From IMG/VR virus record IMGVR_UViG_3300037961_003735, positions 1 through 50,480 of that record: a DNA stretch of 50,480 nucleotides, one strand, 5' to 3'. The stretch comes from a virus. The translations under genes and the position numbers were made by a program. This document shows positions 12,001-17,226 of this stretch, in pieces. Position 1 is the stretch's first letter, and each line of letters opens with the position of its first letter. Under the pieces are notes generated by a model that had not been told where the DNA came from, made no database searches, and saw nothing but the letters and a program-made list of their open reading frames with translations.

Positions 12001-13206
12001 AGAACCTGTGGCACTGGTTTCATCTAAAATATCTTTATAGTGGTCAAACGCACCTGCTACATAAGCCTGTCTGCGTTGTTTTAAGGAGATACGTTGTTCG
12101 TCCGTAAGACGTGTGTCTTTATCCACCGCGCTTTCAAAGCGGTCACGCCTGAGCATGAGCGTGGGGTGAGCCATAGGCACACCACCAAACATGCGGATGT
12201 TCCGGTTATCTTGTTCTGGGTCATCGTAAAACTCAAATGCTCCCGAATGGTTTAAGTCCTGCGCTGCAAATACCTGAAGTGCTCTCCCTATGTCCCTATC
12301 TGAAAACCTACCGTAAGCCTTAGCTCCGTAAGAATTTCGTGTCTTGCTATAATGACGTTGTAGTGCTTCCCTGGCGTCCTCTATAGATTTGTAAGGCGTG
12401 TCGATGAACTCTTTGTTTATCTTATCGGCTTTTCTAATGGCTTCTTTTACATCTTTTAAAGCCCCTCCCATTACATCGTAATTGGATTTATCGGCCTTAG
12501 CTGCGGCCATCTCGACCATTAATTCGGACAGTTCCTGCTGCTCAAAAACATTAAGCCCGTCACTATTCTTGGTCTGGGAAAATCTAAGGGCTTGTGCTGC
12601 GTCTGCGTAACTGACAGTCCCTGCCATGGCTGACCGTTTAAAGGCATCCCCTAAATGAGCACCTCTACTAGCGGGCCCGCCTATTATACTCCGCTCGTTT
12701 CCATCAATACTTGAAATGGTAGCAAATGGGATTTCGCCTGTGCGAACTAATAATGCTTTAGCTTCATTTAAGCGGTTATTGACGTAGGGGTCTGTAGGGT
12801 CTGCTTCTAACTTCTGTGAAAAGTTATCTGCCTCTAAATCCCCTAACGCTTGACGCACAAGAGAAATCTTTCTGTCAGAGGAAATATCACGTGCACCTAC
12901 TAAGTTTACCGCGTTAGCCTCAAAATCAGGGTCTACGTCAGGAGTCCCTATAGCTCCTATTTGCTGTGCTTTTTGCAGTAAGGCGGTATTTATCGACGCG
13001 TCGATCTCGTCAGTCAGCTCGCCTGTATTGAGGTGCCACTCCCTTACATAATCTGCGTAGTTTCTTATGCTTTCAACCGGCTCCTCAGTGGTCATCCCTC
13101 GGGCATTTGACCATGATTCATAATCATTGAACGTGTCCTCCTGTTTAATAGGAGATAATACGGGGTCATTGACCCCACCAAGTGGTGGAATAGGAGCGTC
13201 TGGCAC
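1..13206 (-). CDS. Giant phage polyvalent protein, 3' end off window (DpdA-like, methyltransferase-like, ART-like and zincin-like regions)
   Basis: One uninterrupted reading frame of at least 4,402 codons runs off the left edge. The start is GTG at 13206, because an in-frame TAA lies just upstream at 13213-13215. Regions read by eye: three hydrophobic Ala/Gly-rich stretches near residues 493-525, 633-652 and 763-780; an RMF-like GY..G / GYESG motif near 2081-2124; an ADP-ribosyltransferase-like end (LGYDS, VVFDSRRVKS, TFDDDG) near 2445-2497; EEMAH at 2627-2631, resembling a zincin site; LDSGAF (Asp3197), APD (Asp3272) and TGDTT (Asp3399), as in the DpdA/TGT fold; a VSLPEG...FYLSSGRG motif near 3627-3690; a methyltransferase-like segment (VYDP Asp3779, TVASVMN, AIKPNG) near 3740-3895; and YLTRSYR near 4140. 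This mix is typical of the polyvalent proteins described by Iyer and colleagues (2017), which phages deliver with their DNA. The gene follows four probable virion genes. Domain calls are from motifs only. T7-like RNA polymerase motifs were not seen, which argues against an N4-type virion RNA polymerase. Confidence 0.85.
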   Translation of the reverse strand, partial: MPDAPIPPLGGVNDPVLSPIKQEDTFNDYESWSNARGMTTEEPVESIRNYADYVREWHLNTGELTDEIDASINTALLQKAQQIGAIGTPDVDPDFEANAVNLVGARDISSDRKISLVRQALGDLEADNFSQKLEADPTDPYVNNRLNEAKALLVRTGEIPFATISSIDGNERSIIGGPASRGAHLGDAFKRSAMAGTVSYADAAQALRFSQTKNSDGLNVFEQQELSELMVEMAAAKADKSNYDVMGGALKDVKEAIRKADKINKEFIDTPYKSIEDAREALQRHYSKTRNSYGAKAYGRFSDRDIGRALQVFAAQDLNHSGAFEFYDDPEQDNRNIRMFGGVPMAHPTLMLRRDRFESAVDKDTRLTDEQRISLKQRRQAYVAGAFDHYKDILDETSATGSKWRAALQAGRVKGTPDVDILDNFLADPDNYSHFKNQLTQFGSSIEASIAQLWSFPAQIFGSSSAREYNEKEAKEDARRREVAALFGEEFSWVLDAAGTASAVVVDALVSLGLAAFTGGVVGLGYLSTQAGSRVTAKGLAKKSMGLTLLKPKFYQSPKQLADDLIANNLIKTSGTDAAKVGVEKAIEAYTRAMSNRFMRQTTMAIPWGTRSGGGMFVSVYGSLPDTMTHEEKHAIALGAGLKAAASTILITSAFSKMGLGGFEDSLLNRGLSYKEMKQVLTKLSGQKVGNKEAEALIKSRMAEAIHELDRPFNKGVGKFLKARAKDALPEGMEEGLDEFVQSFIEAAALDEERPLIEHINRALVGARAGALIGGTLTPAMRAVNRFATGAGIKDAEAYERDQIQNIISTLEENDSPLAAAELRNWTRTALARGPREALPPRPEGAPSLEEDVEAEATEVATPVEEDAELIPASPAKQKHHRQVNKTFANYYATDGAAILPSVLPRITDEAELQAARNDADYNIDSNGVIYGVRIGGTWVGFPTRKATRRDSPETLGQDEMPFIDEVMAQGGPSPRPGFRRVKRKTIIESLEKDGVDEDGKDKYKTVEREVEDFEWVPMFEQEAPAIPKAYTTESGEVQYEFPFSAALDRPVEQKIQQLLLPLSEQTSLPLGEGEAVTEPDPSAIPEFAKLAEGDERELFERALEILSNSIKNEGRIQSKPVIDWLDNQFERNGTISPQLLDYITQTIEVAVQESGTVDSEMADFREAIFTSFNTSMSIMLEDRLRKKDVAKNQSDQFTDWQKKKEEDEKVYEQLELNLSDKGQEDFDNEVTSARQKIKELWDVDENVVPEYVKFEDEWPDVAAEISPDLLEKWKNRITEYYTRFQNPDLSKGTPVSEAEDKRYLDHKNILNDYKNREGGFSEEGTLDPDVYEESSLYDEILDAERFILQAYDLYIQNPEGQSIIALPKEQAGNQILIVEDTSKINFEEGVIGDSQFAFNIGTIRRLEEAPDTSQDSSLDAKWFGDDYISMRNFFISKDEEVDNYIVTELDLLITGATEEVNRGNEEYRPYLDWLSRGEPKGSSLRIPGRQLISSDIAPYLIADLKNLANRDSPANEADLDADRFTEILKGGAWAGATATKIQNLLDNPPADTPPAVIDDMTEVEIGVNLEDADSSTEYAEYLYFALEEVRNKEDYDDEGADKSVVETAGFRELASFLRDKRATDSPILANDKLPRASVKILGDELKRAANLASMADGYASVVDPLNNKADEILANLEATKPTTPTATTVIESKISRTEDGGREDELSLDVATLGLNIFGGHTLEGSDTPDSSANLRFDNALNAEMQLWKSEAVNRWERAFELGDKEAMRVENTYLAMLNPDSSIAGDGARFGGRFVGMSYIGNISASDGIPIALLERLYSDIKESYEYWRGAKKYDWFLPDVVRRGKQPKDVDLLRDKLKLLSDHLSEVRNDPSQLSPNTQEELPIFVGNIDTEDYHDNASWKKAGGNDLYIEIDTGFIADPLEKAAADKFVGAFSRLKVEKVGEGTGRHIRWRATLDGETLTKDDGSEAIFKKLKEAKEFVFNDDNTQPPDELTVLLNKVVYDPTSALPDPKFIVASGLRTRFLTEEDEAEIMERPDAAADEPATDADAVFDSKWSIERLEDEYDIAARPDPPQAYLDGAREFFRNGYELGLSGDAFRKSQAGAAQPQYRDAFREGYESGRLQYDADETLETSIGSYEPSPNSVYSTHLSGDDGGDHIQPLLSGANSTEERQAILSEWTKRNPLASAQLSSFMTKWARIMAYRPIFVTKKEDGTSVYTYHEDWEAMVAEESERLRKENPDITEVEAYDNAAKSLIGDDYRERMRYASLLNSAVLGGFEETRMPSGYKEDEIPILDEPDMYFGINSSVLEEYKQEAETNIREEYNLSLNSTLVGYEEYIRLEQQRLAEVAWSEKMTQNPTGVMAEADAPLLVKAISSVLAIAESPGSPLNGRGLNTDISTDSFKKVLEMADEAAPFSEFVEFLESDEMFGESEVTQEAINGILNYLGYDSVIDLRAVDPMQPSGMRRDTPATLVVFDSRRVKSGNPITFDDDGQIILPEDRIDLRDYDERRTQVAAFESTTPPPMISGTHNGMEAIAADDSENTATDIKRRVNDNVGLALDVASSNGVNATVVRSLDYAPGGSKQSAPPMWAKGNMVYINPYGVARAISGLQDKDALHLSVTMVSEEMAHVASWNVLTRAEVQEVIDSLGDGDFTDIADEYYQDQSSKEASFARLNSPDPTVSGKEKYRLIEEKMRMHAQRVVRGFTTEEDNKFFRSNPNLLQRAIRYMKGFLRRLLELRKVQRQNPHLARATDRIVTQLRMMRGNFKAPDIEPFDVKNPESGMVALASKIDSTAELNDTSMIPVKYDEDDNIIQQPYDLLGSPLLTGKGFRNKGARDFTKPDYEELPYDITEPNRARIDAAIDSGAIDRAAALLAKQAEESLSDPELPEDIGQSSFGVWDARSLRRLLYKAPVKASQSRWRIQPPAERGVSYEDFLASELIFNRAAKQLDMDTAELHAVIQFAEKKIWAGNGWVTEVGDKEPEDITLYTSISDPPIPPATKRFVEGEMGSFSTDKLLYTIMNNGAPFTRESAEALNYTLNVLPDMDDADRLRQQNPDLSEEEIEMLAEWPWESQPTPIKGLNATMDDRGNLYIGAFEDPMTGEVEGEGGMYGYLPKSRVDEVFDTFRSGAAVNLHHLKKAIMGTMSIGAQAQSIHKRNYEKQPKKDGVHAPGEGFRARHGRLLQYWFRGGRVFLDSGAFAAFSAKNNILDAGSVDAAIKAGYPKTIVEQVYNNPKSSLLNWEEIVSFYEEWAALSINPTDALNLTVVAPDIIGDPIGTKELLEQYKDRLLGLMDKGVTVVVPAQRPNAPRDEASFADAVGDITSIFGEDSRRWNFVVGAPSAKAVWSKKELETYVDQVSRNDIPENQQAYRIHMLGANDERVRGLSKKSTHVLITGDTTADFVKKDQFDRTGRPLRKLETEAQWNKYEKVARDFAKMGQAIAKYSTARPLIRGAGQPLTGRVTAPTSSDEQLELWSSLGGMDLWDSQDPNATKFPDWNLDIAKLDDPRMRGITMRHTGVSEFTAPAGERLHIQRYPSFLMWDTFSFDKDEDGRPQPSISDPVSVKDMRLLNNAPDINAPTRVRQEHKQKKLNELRYRGALLDDMGFDANTLQPEDIRVLGQSGRRTIVEVSLPEGMKQVFYLSSGRGRKAGIGGTTAGQWQPFGGFMDIISPRSGNVIPRWFIKDADYLTLPDGSNLVEKSADWLERNQEIVSQARLYGSASFTEISERLDELVEKAAPDKPMWISGGINAAIGGGASQEATNILLNRHGVTNVVYDPANRSPEHNEEAAKLIRGGQADTATVASVMNSGVSDDVRAHAIELAADAIKPNGSAYFWVTEHAANRYAEYYRGFVNQVKKNFGEVITNEATAYKDGERIGSYDRLIVARKPIKELDGEEPVELASSIGSRPPTDEEILNATEFRHVLDLFDLPVLKAGGYKKPFKYKFMRWLAGSLDPRVRSLDDQRKFMMNQSLRTVTKFHENLKAQTIEAYGSLGKAPIKVIAAAIGNTRGARPSSADAKRIEDYVTQGVAAIDAKLKEQERIAKKGDITYKEVREARKQAKQQKALLEEEANAEYAVLTEQDRQRIIRDRADALDLLRNGNDTIPAAPELVDTLDRMRKYIDALSVKVKQLYGVSPELEARIDDQLGIYLTRSYRIFNESGWADKVLTDPSEEFQRIREKGEGYFREQFINAQTAMLLDKSRRDKSKALKAKDEVAFADAEMSASEAAAMAESQYNALSEGNRTYGQQQVEAFIEAYRNKGYMPAGLAGKSEGYKPLTDNLKRKKDLDPRLQELLGVYGEESFFDNMFRTFMTLSTMAANQNFLVRVAEMGREQGWLLTQEELNKKAAEDPDTYGGGNYVAVRPNVSSNDRKPNTLYDPFVNYIDRKTGEKLDYGKANV

Positions 13207-13246
13207 AGCAGATTAGGTTGTTAAAGTTAAAAGGTATATTACCTCA

Positions 13247-14575
13247 TTATCTGATTGGGGAAATCCCAAATTTGCGTTCAAAGAGACTTTGTCTCCCACT
13301 AGCCGTGGAGGGCTGATCCCCTGAAGATGGTAGCGAAGAGTAACGGCGGCCACTTAATTCATCTCGTTTAGAGGAAATGGCGTCACGCGTCTGACGTAAT
13401 AACGCTGCAAATTGTTTTACTAACTCGTCAGAGCTGATATTTTCTAAATCAACGTCTGCGAAATCCGTTTTATCGAATCGTTCTTGTCCTATGATATCCC
13501 TAAGAACTCGGGATACACGGACAAATTGCATCTTACGGAAGTCTTCTACAGATAGAGGGGCTCCCGCAGCTTCTCCTGTTTGTGAGGGCATAGCTAACTC
13601 ATCCCTGCCTTTAGCGAACGCAGTCATGGAGCTGTTAACTTCCTTATCTGCCTCTGATAAACGGCTTAGGTAATATTCCAAACCAGATTGCTTTTGCACC
13701 AAGGCGTCCTCTGCTCTCTTCAGTTCTGCTTTAGATACAGCCCCACTATTAACGGCTCGGGCTAGGGCACTTAAATCTCTTCCTATTGAATCATCTGGCG
13801 CATAAAATTCGTTTACGACCTCCGTTGATCCCGTTCTAGCAGCGGCAAGTGCGGTATCAAACTTCTGCCTAGCAGATGTTTTCTCATCCTCTCTCTGCCC
13901 AGCTACCTGCGTATACGCGGTATTGAATACAGCCGATAAACGGGGGTCAGTAATCGCTGTGGGGTGTTTAAGTTTAAGAGCTGATAAAGCTGAAATCTTA
14001 TCTGAACTGGTAGCGTCGGCACTAATTATGGGGTTAATCTGATCTACCACATTAGGTAATATGCCTTCCACTTCGCGTTGTCGTTTAGTAGCGTCTCTGG
14101 CAGTTTGCAAATTCAATTGGGCTTGCTCAAACGCAACCTCATCTCTTCGTAGTTTTTGCGCTCGCTGTTGCCTTTCAAACACTTCGTTATCCAATAACGG
14201 CATAAATCTGTTAGCTAACATTTCCTGTTGGCCTATTGGTATGCCGGGACGAGCTATATCCTGAAAGAACTGCTGCCTCATGGGGGCTATGTCCCTTTCA
14301 AAATCTATCGTATCGTCGAAATGGGATCGACGGGCGGCGGCTACAGTTTCTCTTCCTTGTTCTACGGCAGAGCGAAATGCAGGCGTCATTATGGACGGCT
14401 CATTGAGACGCATATTTTCTGCCTCAAGCATCATTTTGCCTGCTTCAGACCTATAACCTTGTCTGCGTAATCTTTCTGCGGCTCTTCGTAGACGAGAGGA
14501 CTGCCGTCCGGTCGGGACTGCCGCTGCCATACCCGACATATAATTCGGGTCGTATGCTATATCTCCTTCAGCCAT
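13247..14575 (-). CDS. Putative internal virion protein, helical, 442 aa
   Basis: This 442-residue protein is not recognised as a named family. It is rich in Arg, Glu, Ala and Gln with long predicted helices (for example residues 130-175 and 240-330) and no membrane segment or signal peptide. It lies between a 308-aa gene, 5 nt upstream, and the giant polyvalent gene, 40 nt downstream. All read in the same direction and are probably one transcript. Position and composition fit an internal core or ejection protein of a short-tailed phage, but this is inference. The ATG leader is AT-rich with no Shine-Dalgarno sequence, as for most genes here. A tail or scaffold-like role cannot be excluded. 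Confidence 0.85.
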   Translation of the reverse strand: MAEGDIAYDPNYMSGMAAAVPTGRQSSRLRRAAERLRRQGYRSEAGKMMLEAENMRLNEPSIMTPAFRSAVEQGRETVAAARRSHFDDTIDFERDIAPMRQQFFQDIARPGIPIGQQEMLANRFMPLLDNEVFERQQRAQKLRRDEVAFEQAQLNLQTARDATKRQREVEGILPNVVDQINPIISADATSSDKISALSALKLKHPTAITDPRLSAVFNTAYTQVAGQREDEKTSARQKFDTALAAARTGSTEVVNEFYAPDDSIGRDLSALARAVNSGAVSKAELKRAEDALVQKQSGLEYYLSRLSEADKEVNSSMTAFAKGRDELAMPSQTGEAAGAPLSVEDFRKMQFVRVSRVLRDIIGQERFDKTDFADVDLENISSDELVKQFAALLRQTRDAISSKRDELSGRRYSSLPSSGDQPSTASGRQSLFERKFGISPIR

Positions 14576-14580
14576 TTTGC

Positions 14581-15507
14581 TTATTTATCCCATGGTGCAG
14601 GTCCAAAACGAGAAGCGTGCTGGCGTGCTAAGCGTGCTTTACCCTGCTCATAAATTTCCTGCTTCGATGGTTTCCGGTTTTCGATTTTGGATATAAACCT
14701 CTCAATATTGGCCTGAGTCATGTTACCAGACCACGGGTCAATCTGTTCGCCAATAGCAAAAATATTCTCTAGTTCGTCCAGATTATCTGCTTTCTTATAG
14801 TAATCTTTATCGGCGGCGATGTTGTCTTCTATCGTCCTAGCTAGTTCCTTCTTCAAGAATAGGGTGGATTGATCATCCGTGAGTGCTAGTTTTTTGCGCC
14901 TTGCCTCATCTTCCTCATTAACCGTATTAAATTTTCCCGTCTTTAATCCTTCCGATAACCTACCACTTAACTCTTTGCCATATCGCTGACGGTGTAGTGC
15001 GCGGCGGCGTCCCGTCAAGGGAGTTACTGGTTTTGGCTTCCTTTCGATAGGAAACGGTAAGTCAGGAGCTACTGCTGGGCCTGTATATGTTGGGTCAGTC
15101 CATGCAGGAAGGGGTTGCTCTCTAATAGATATCCGTTCAGGAAGCCCACGCTCAGCGCGGCTGGCTTTTTCAGCTTCGATATCGTAACCGTAATCAGGTT
15201 CTTTGACTTCTTTAGGAACCCACTTCTTCTTTTCAGCATCCCAATTGTGGGTCTTGGCGTAATCGGGTTCGTCTATTTCCTCGCCCGTTTTGGGGTCTTT
15301 AATTTTAGCGGTTATTTGTGGGTATGAAAGTCTTTGCTGAATGCGTTTGATAGGAGCTAAAAATTTCTTCGCATTACTATTCGTTAGTTTTACGGTTTTA
15401 CCGCCCTTCCATCCGGCGTCGGCCATCTCAGGAGTTATAAAGACTTCGGGACCGACTACTTTATTTTCCTCGTCTACAAAATATGGGGAGTTATAATTAA
15501 CAGCCAT
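14581..15507 (-). CDS. Hypothetical virion-associated protein, 308 aa
   Basis: The protein has 308 residues, is highly charged and is lysine- and proline-rich. The N-terminus (MAVNYNSPYFVDEENKVVGP) is followed by several 'KDPKTGEEIDEPDY'-like polar segments, and the C-terminal third (about residues 220-300) looks helical. No catalytic motif, signal peptide or membrane span is visible. It starts 4 nt after the stop of the upstream 402-aa gene and ends 5 nt before the 442-aa gene, so it is translated from the same message. The neighbourhood suggests a virion or ejected protein. The family is not recognised. Confidence 0.85.
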   Translation of the reverse strand: MAVNYNSPYFVDEENKVVGPEVFITPEMADAGWKGGKTVKLTNSNAKKFLAPIKRIQQRLSYPQITAKIKDPKTGEEIDEPDYAKTHNWDAEKKKWVPKEVKEPDYGYDIEAEKASRAERGLPERISIREQPLPAWTDPTYTGPAVAPDLPFPIERKPKPVTPLTGRRRALHRQRYGKELSGRLSEGLKTGKFNTVNEEDEARRKKLALTDDQSTLFLKKELARTIEDNIAADKDYYKKADNLDELENIFAIGEQIDPWSGNMTQANIERFISKIENRKPSKQEIYEQGKARLARQHASRFGPAPWDK

Positions 15508-15511
15508 TTAC

Positions 15512-16720
15512 TTAATTTTTTATGCTTATCCCTAGTGACTTTAGATATTTATCCCTCTCTCCTTCTTTCCAAGACCTTTGCGGTGGCTCTTCTTCTTCAT
15601 CTTCACTACTCCAGTAAGCGGCAGCGGGGATGAGAGCTGGGCTTCCAATAAGTGCTCCTAAAGCTGCCTTTTTCTTTTTAGACATCTTCTTAGGCTGTCC
15701 TACAGGACGATCAATAGTCGGCGTTGCTTTACTGCTCGCCCCTGCTGTGCCTGCTGTGCCTTGCCGCTTAACTTGAGGTATATTACGTCCGAATTTTATT
15801 TGAGCTTCGGCTTCTGCGAAGGGATCACCCCCCATCCTTAAAGAAGCCGGTTCGGGCGGTTGTTGTGATGCAACAGTTTCAGCTAGGTCTTGAATCAGGT
15901 TATCAGGTTGTCCTGCTAATCGTTTTTCTGCCGCTTCGGCTGCTGCTTTTCTGCGGGCTTCAAATAAAAGTTCGGCATTTTTTTCAGAGCTGTGTTGGAT
16001 AGGTGGTCTGTCGGGGACCATTCGTCCTAACTCATCCGTTTTTGTAGACGCAGCTAAATGCTTAGGCATTGGGCTTTCGATATCCACATCAACCCCCTTC
16101 CGTTTCATATCTAATATTTCGGCCTTGGCTCTTTCAGGGTCGCCTGATAATATCTTTTGAATCTCTTGATCTTTATATTTTCGATACTGAAGGTTGCGGT
16201 TCATTAAACGGTTGTGTTCTACAACGTCTTTAGGGCTGTCAGGGACGACGAATCCATATCCCTCAGCTTCTTTCTTTAAAACTTGCCAACTAGGCACTTT
16301 GTTACCGTATGCTGCGCGTTGCCGTGCTACAAACTCTTTGGGTGGTAGCATTTTATCAAACCTATCAATACTAATAGGTTCTGTGCGTGGGCGTTTAACG
16401 GGTGCAGGTGTAGGAGTAGGGGTGGGTGTAGTGGCGGGTGCTTGTCTGCGCCTTAAAACAGGGGCTCCCTGCTTTCGCGCAGCCTCCATTTTTAGCTGAT
16501 CCTTTAATACCTTTGCGCGTTCAGCGGCGGATAGGGAAGCCTTCTGGGCATCCATCCTATCCTCTAGCTTTCGTTGTGTATCGAAAGCGGGGGAGCCTTT
16601 AGTGTATTTACTTAATGCCTTATCGCGTGCGGTGGGTTCCGGTCTAAATTTATTAAAAATCGCCCTAACTATATTACCTTTAATACCTTTAGGTTTAGCT
16701 TTAAACTCAGGAGCTGCCAT
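15512..16720 (-). CDS. Hypothetical basic virion-associated protein with C-terminal hydrophobic segment, 402 aa
   Basis: This is a basic, low-complexity protein of 402 residues. It has a Thr-Pro repeat (TPTPTPTPAP) near residue 100, long Ala/Arg/Lys-rich helices, and near the C-terminus a lysine cluster followed by a short hydrophobic segment (AALGALIGSPALIPAAAYW, about residues 350-370) that could insert in a membrane. The tail after it is acidic. One hydrophobic span near the end of a packaged, helical protein fits an ejection protein, but the family is not recognised. The start codon overlaps the stop of the 120-aa gene upstream by one base (TAATG), a junction used repeatedly in this genome. 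Confidence 0.85.
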   Translation of the reverse strand: MAAPEFKAKPKGIKGNIVRAIFNKFRPEPTARDKALSKYTKGSPAFDTQRKLEDRMDAQKASLSAAERAKVLKDQLKMEAARKQGAPVLRRRQAPATTPTPTPTPAPVKRPRTEPISIDRFDKMLPPKEFVARQRAAYGNKVPSWQVLKKEAEGYGFVVPDSPKDVVEHNRLMNRNLQYRKYKDQEIQKILSGDPERAKAEILDMKRKGVDVDIESPMPKHLAASTKTDELGRMVPDRPPIQHSSEKNAELLFEARRKAAAEAAEKRLAGQPDNLIQDLAETVASQQPPEPASLRMGGDPFAEAEAQIKFGRNIPQVKRQGTAGTAGASSKATPTIDRPVGQPKKMSKKKKAALGALIGSPALIPAAAYWSSEDEEEEPPQRSWKEGERDKYLKSLGISIKN

Positions 16721-17082
16721 TACTTCTTAGGGGGGTTTTTACCTTTTGGCGTTTTTAATTTTTCCATAGCCATACGGAGTGTGTTATCGTCGGGAAACCC
16801 TCCAGCGGGGACGTTAACGCCGCCTGCTTCCATATACTCTCTCAGACGATCCTTCTGTGTCCTGCCTGCCGGTTGGTTTGCTTTCCTAGCGGCGGCTAGA
16901 GCCTTTTTATCGGGTTTAGCCATAGCCATTGATTCCCGCAAAGATGGCTTAGCTTTGGCCGTAGTTTTAGCAGCCCCGAGGGATTTCCTACTAACCTTAT
17001 CCAATACTTCGGGTGGGACTACTGGTGTCGGTTTTACCTTTAACTTTTTTAGAAATGAAGATGCTATCTTTGAACCTGCCAT
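16720..17082 (-). CDS. Small basic hypothetical protein, first gene after late-element copy 1, 120 aa
   Basis: The 120-residue protein is Lys- and Ala-rich (long runs such as KTTAKAKPSLRESMAMAKP) with a C-terminal PKGKNPPKK tail. It contains no recognisable domain and is probably nucleic-acid-binding by charge alone. It is the first gene of the leftward block ending in the giant gene. The perfect palindrome at 17157-17191 starts 75 nt upstream of its ATG, exactly the distance seen for the gene at 49864, which supports ATG at 17082 as the true start and a promoter just upstream. Confidence 0.8.
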   Translation of the reverse strand: MAGSKIASSFLKKLKVKPTPVVPPEVLDKVSRKSLGAAKTTAKAKPSLRESMAMAKPDKKALAAARKANQPAGRTQKDRLREYMEAGGVNVPAGGFPDDNTLRMAMEKLKTPKGKNPPKK

Positions 17083-17127
17083 AACTTAAAATTTAAGGGA
17101 TTTATCCAGTAAGTCAACACACTGGAG

Positions 17128-17215
17128 TGCCCATATAAAATTTCTTCTATTAAACATTTCCAGTTGTTTCTATTACAGAAACAACTGGAAACATGCACAT
17201 GAGAAACTTTTTAAG
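17128..17215 (-). promoter_or_regulatory. Putative late promoter/operator element, copy 1
   Basis: On the minus strand this 85-bp element reads AAAAGTTTCTCA, a 10-13 nt spacer, a perfect palindrome, then ATGTYTAATAGA and a T-rich TTTTATATGGG. It is nearly identical to 49908-49997 except in the spacer and in the transcribed leader. TATAT resembles a -10 box and would place the transcript start about 50 nt before the ATG at 17082. The palindrome would then sit near -40 to -60, where an activator or repressor dimer could bind. The function is inferred from duplication and fixed spacing, not demonstrated. Confidence 0.65.
17157..17191. repeat. Perfect 14-bp inverted repeat, copy 1
   Basis: The left arm TTTCCAGTTGTTTC (17157-17170) and right arm GAAACAACTGGAAA (17178-17191) are separated by TATTACA. 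Arm centres are 21 bp apart, two DNA turns. The same 35 bp occurs at 49939-49973. No T-run follows on either strand directly, so it is unlikely to be a simple terminator for terL. Confidence 0.95.
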
Positions 17216-17226
17216 TTAAATTTACG

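Noticed and set aside
1-13206. N4-like virion RNA polymerase as an explanation for the giant gene
   Set aside because: No T7-like RNA polymerase motifs were found; ART-, methyltransferase- and transglycosylase-like motifs point to a polyvalent protein.
17157-17191. Palindrome as an intrinsic terminator of terL
   Set aside because: No T-run follows on the minus strand, and the same palindrome upstream of 49864 sits at the identical distance to a start codon, which fits an operator or promoter better.
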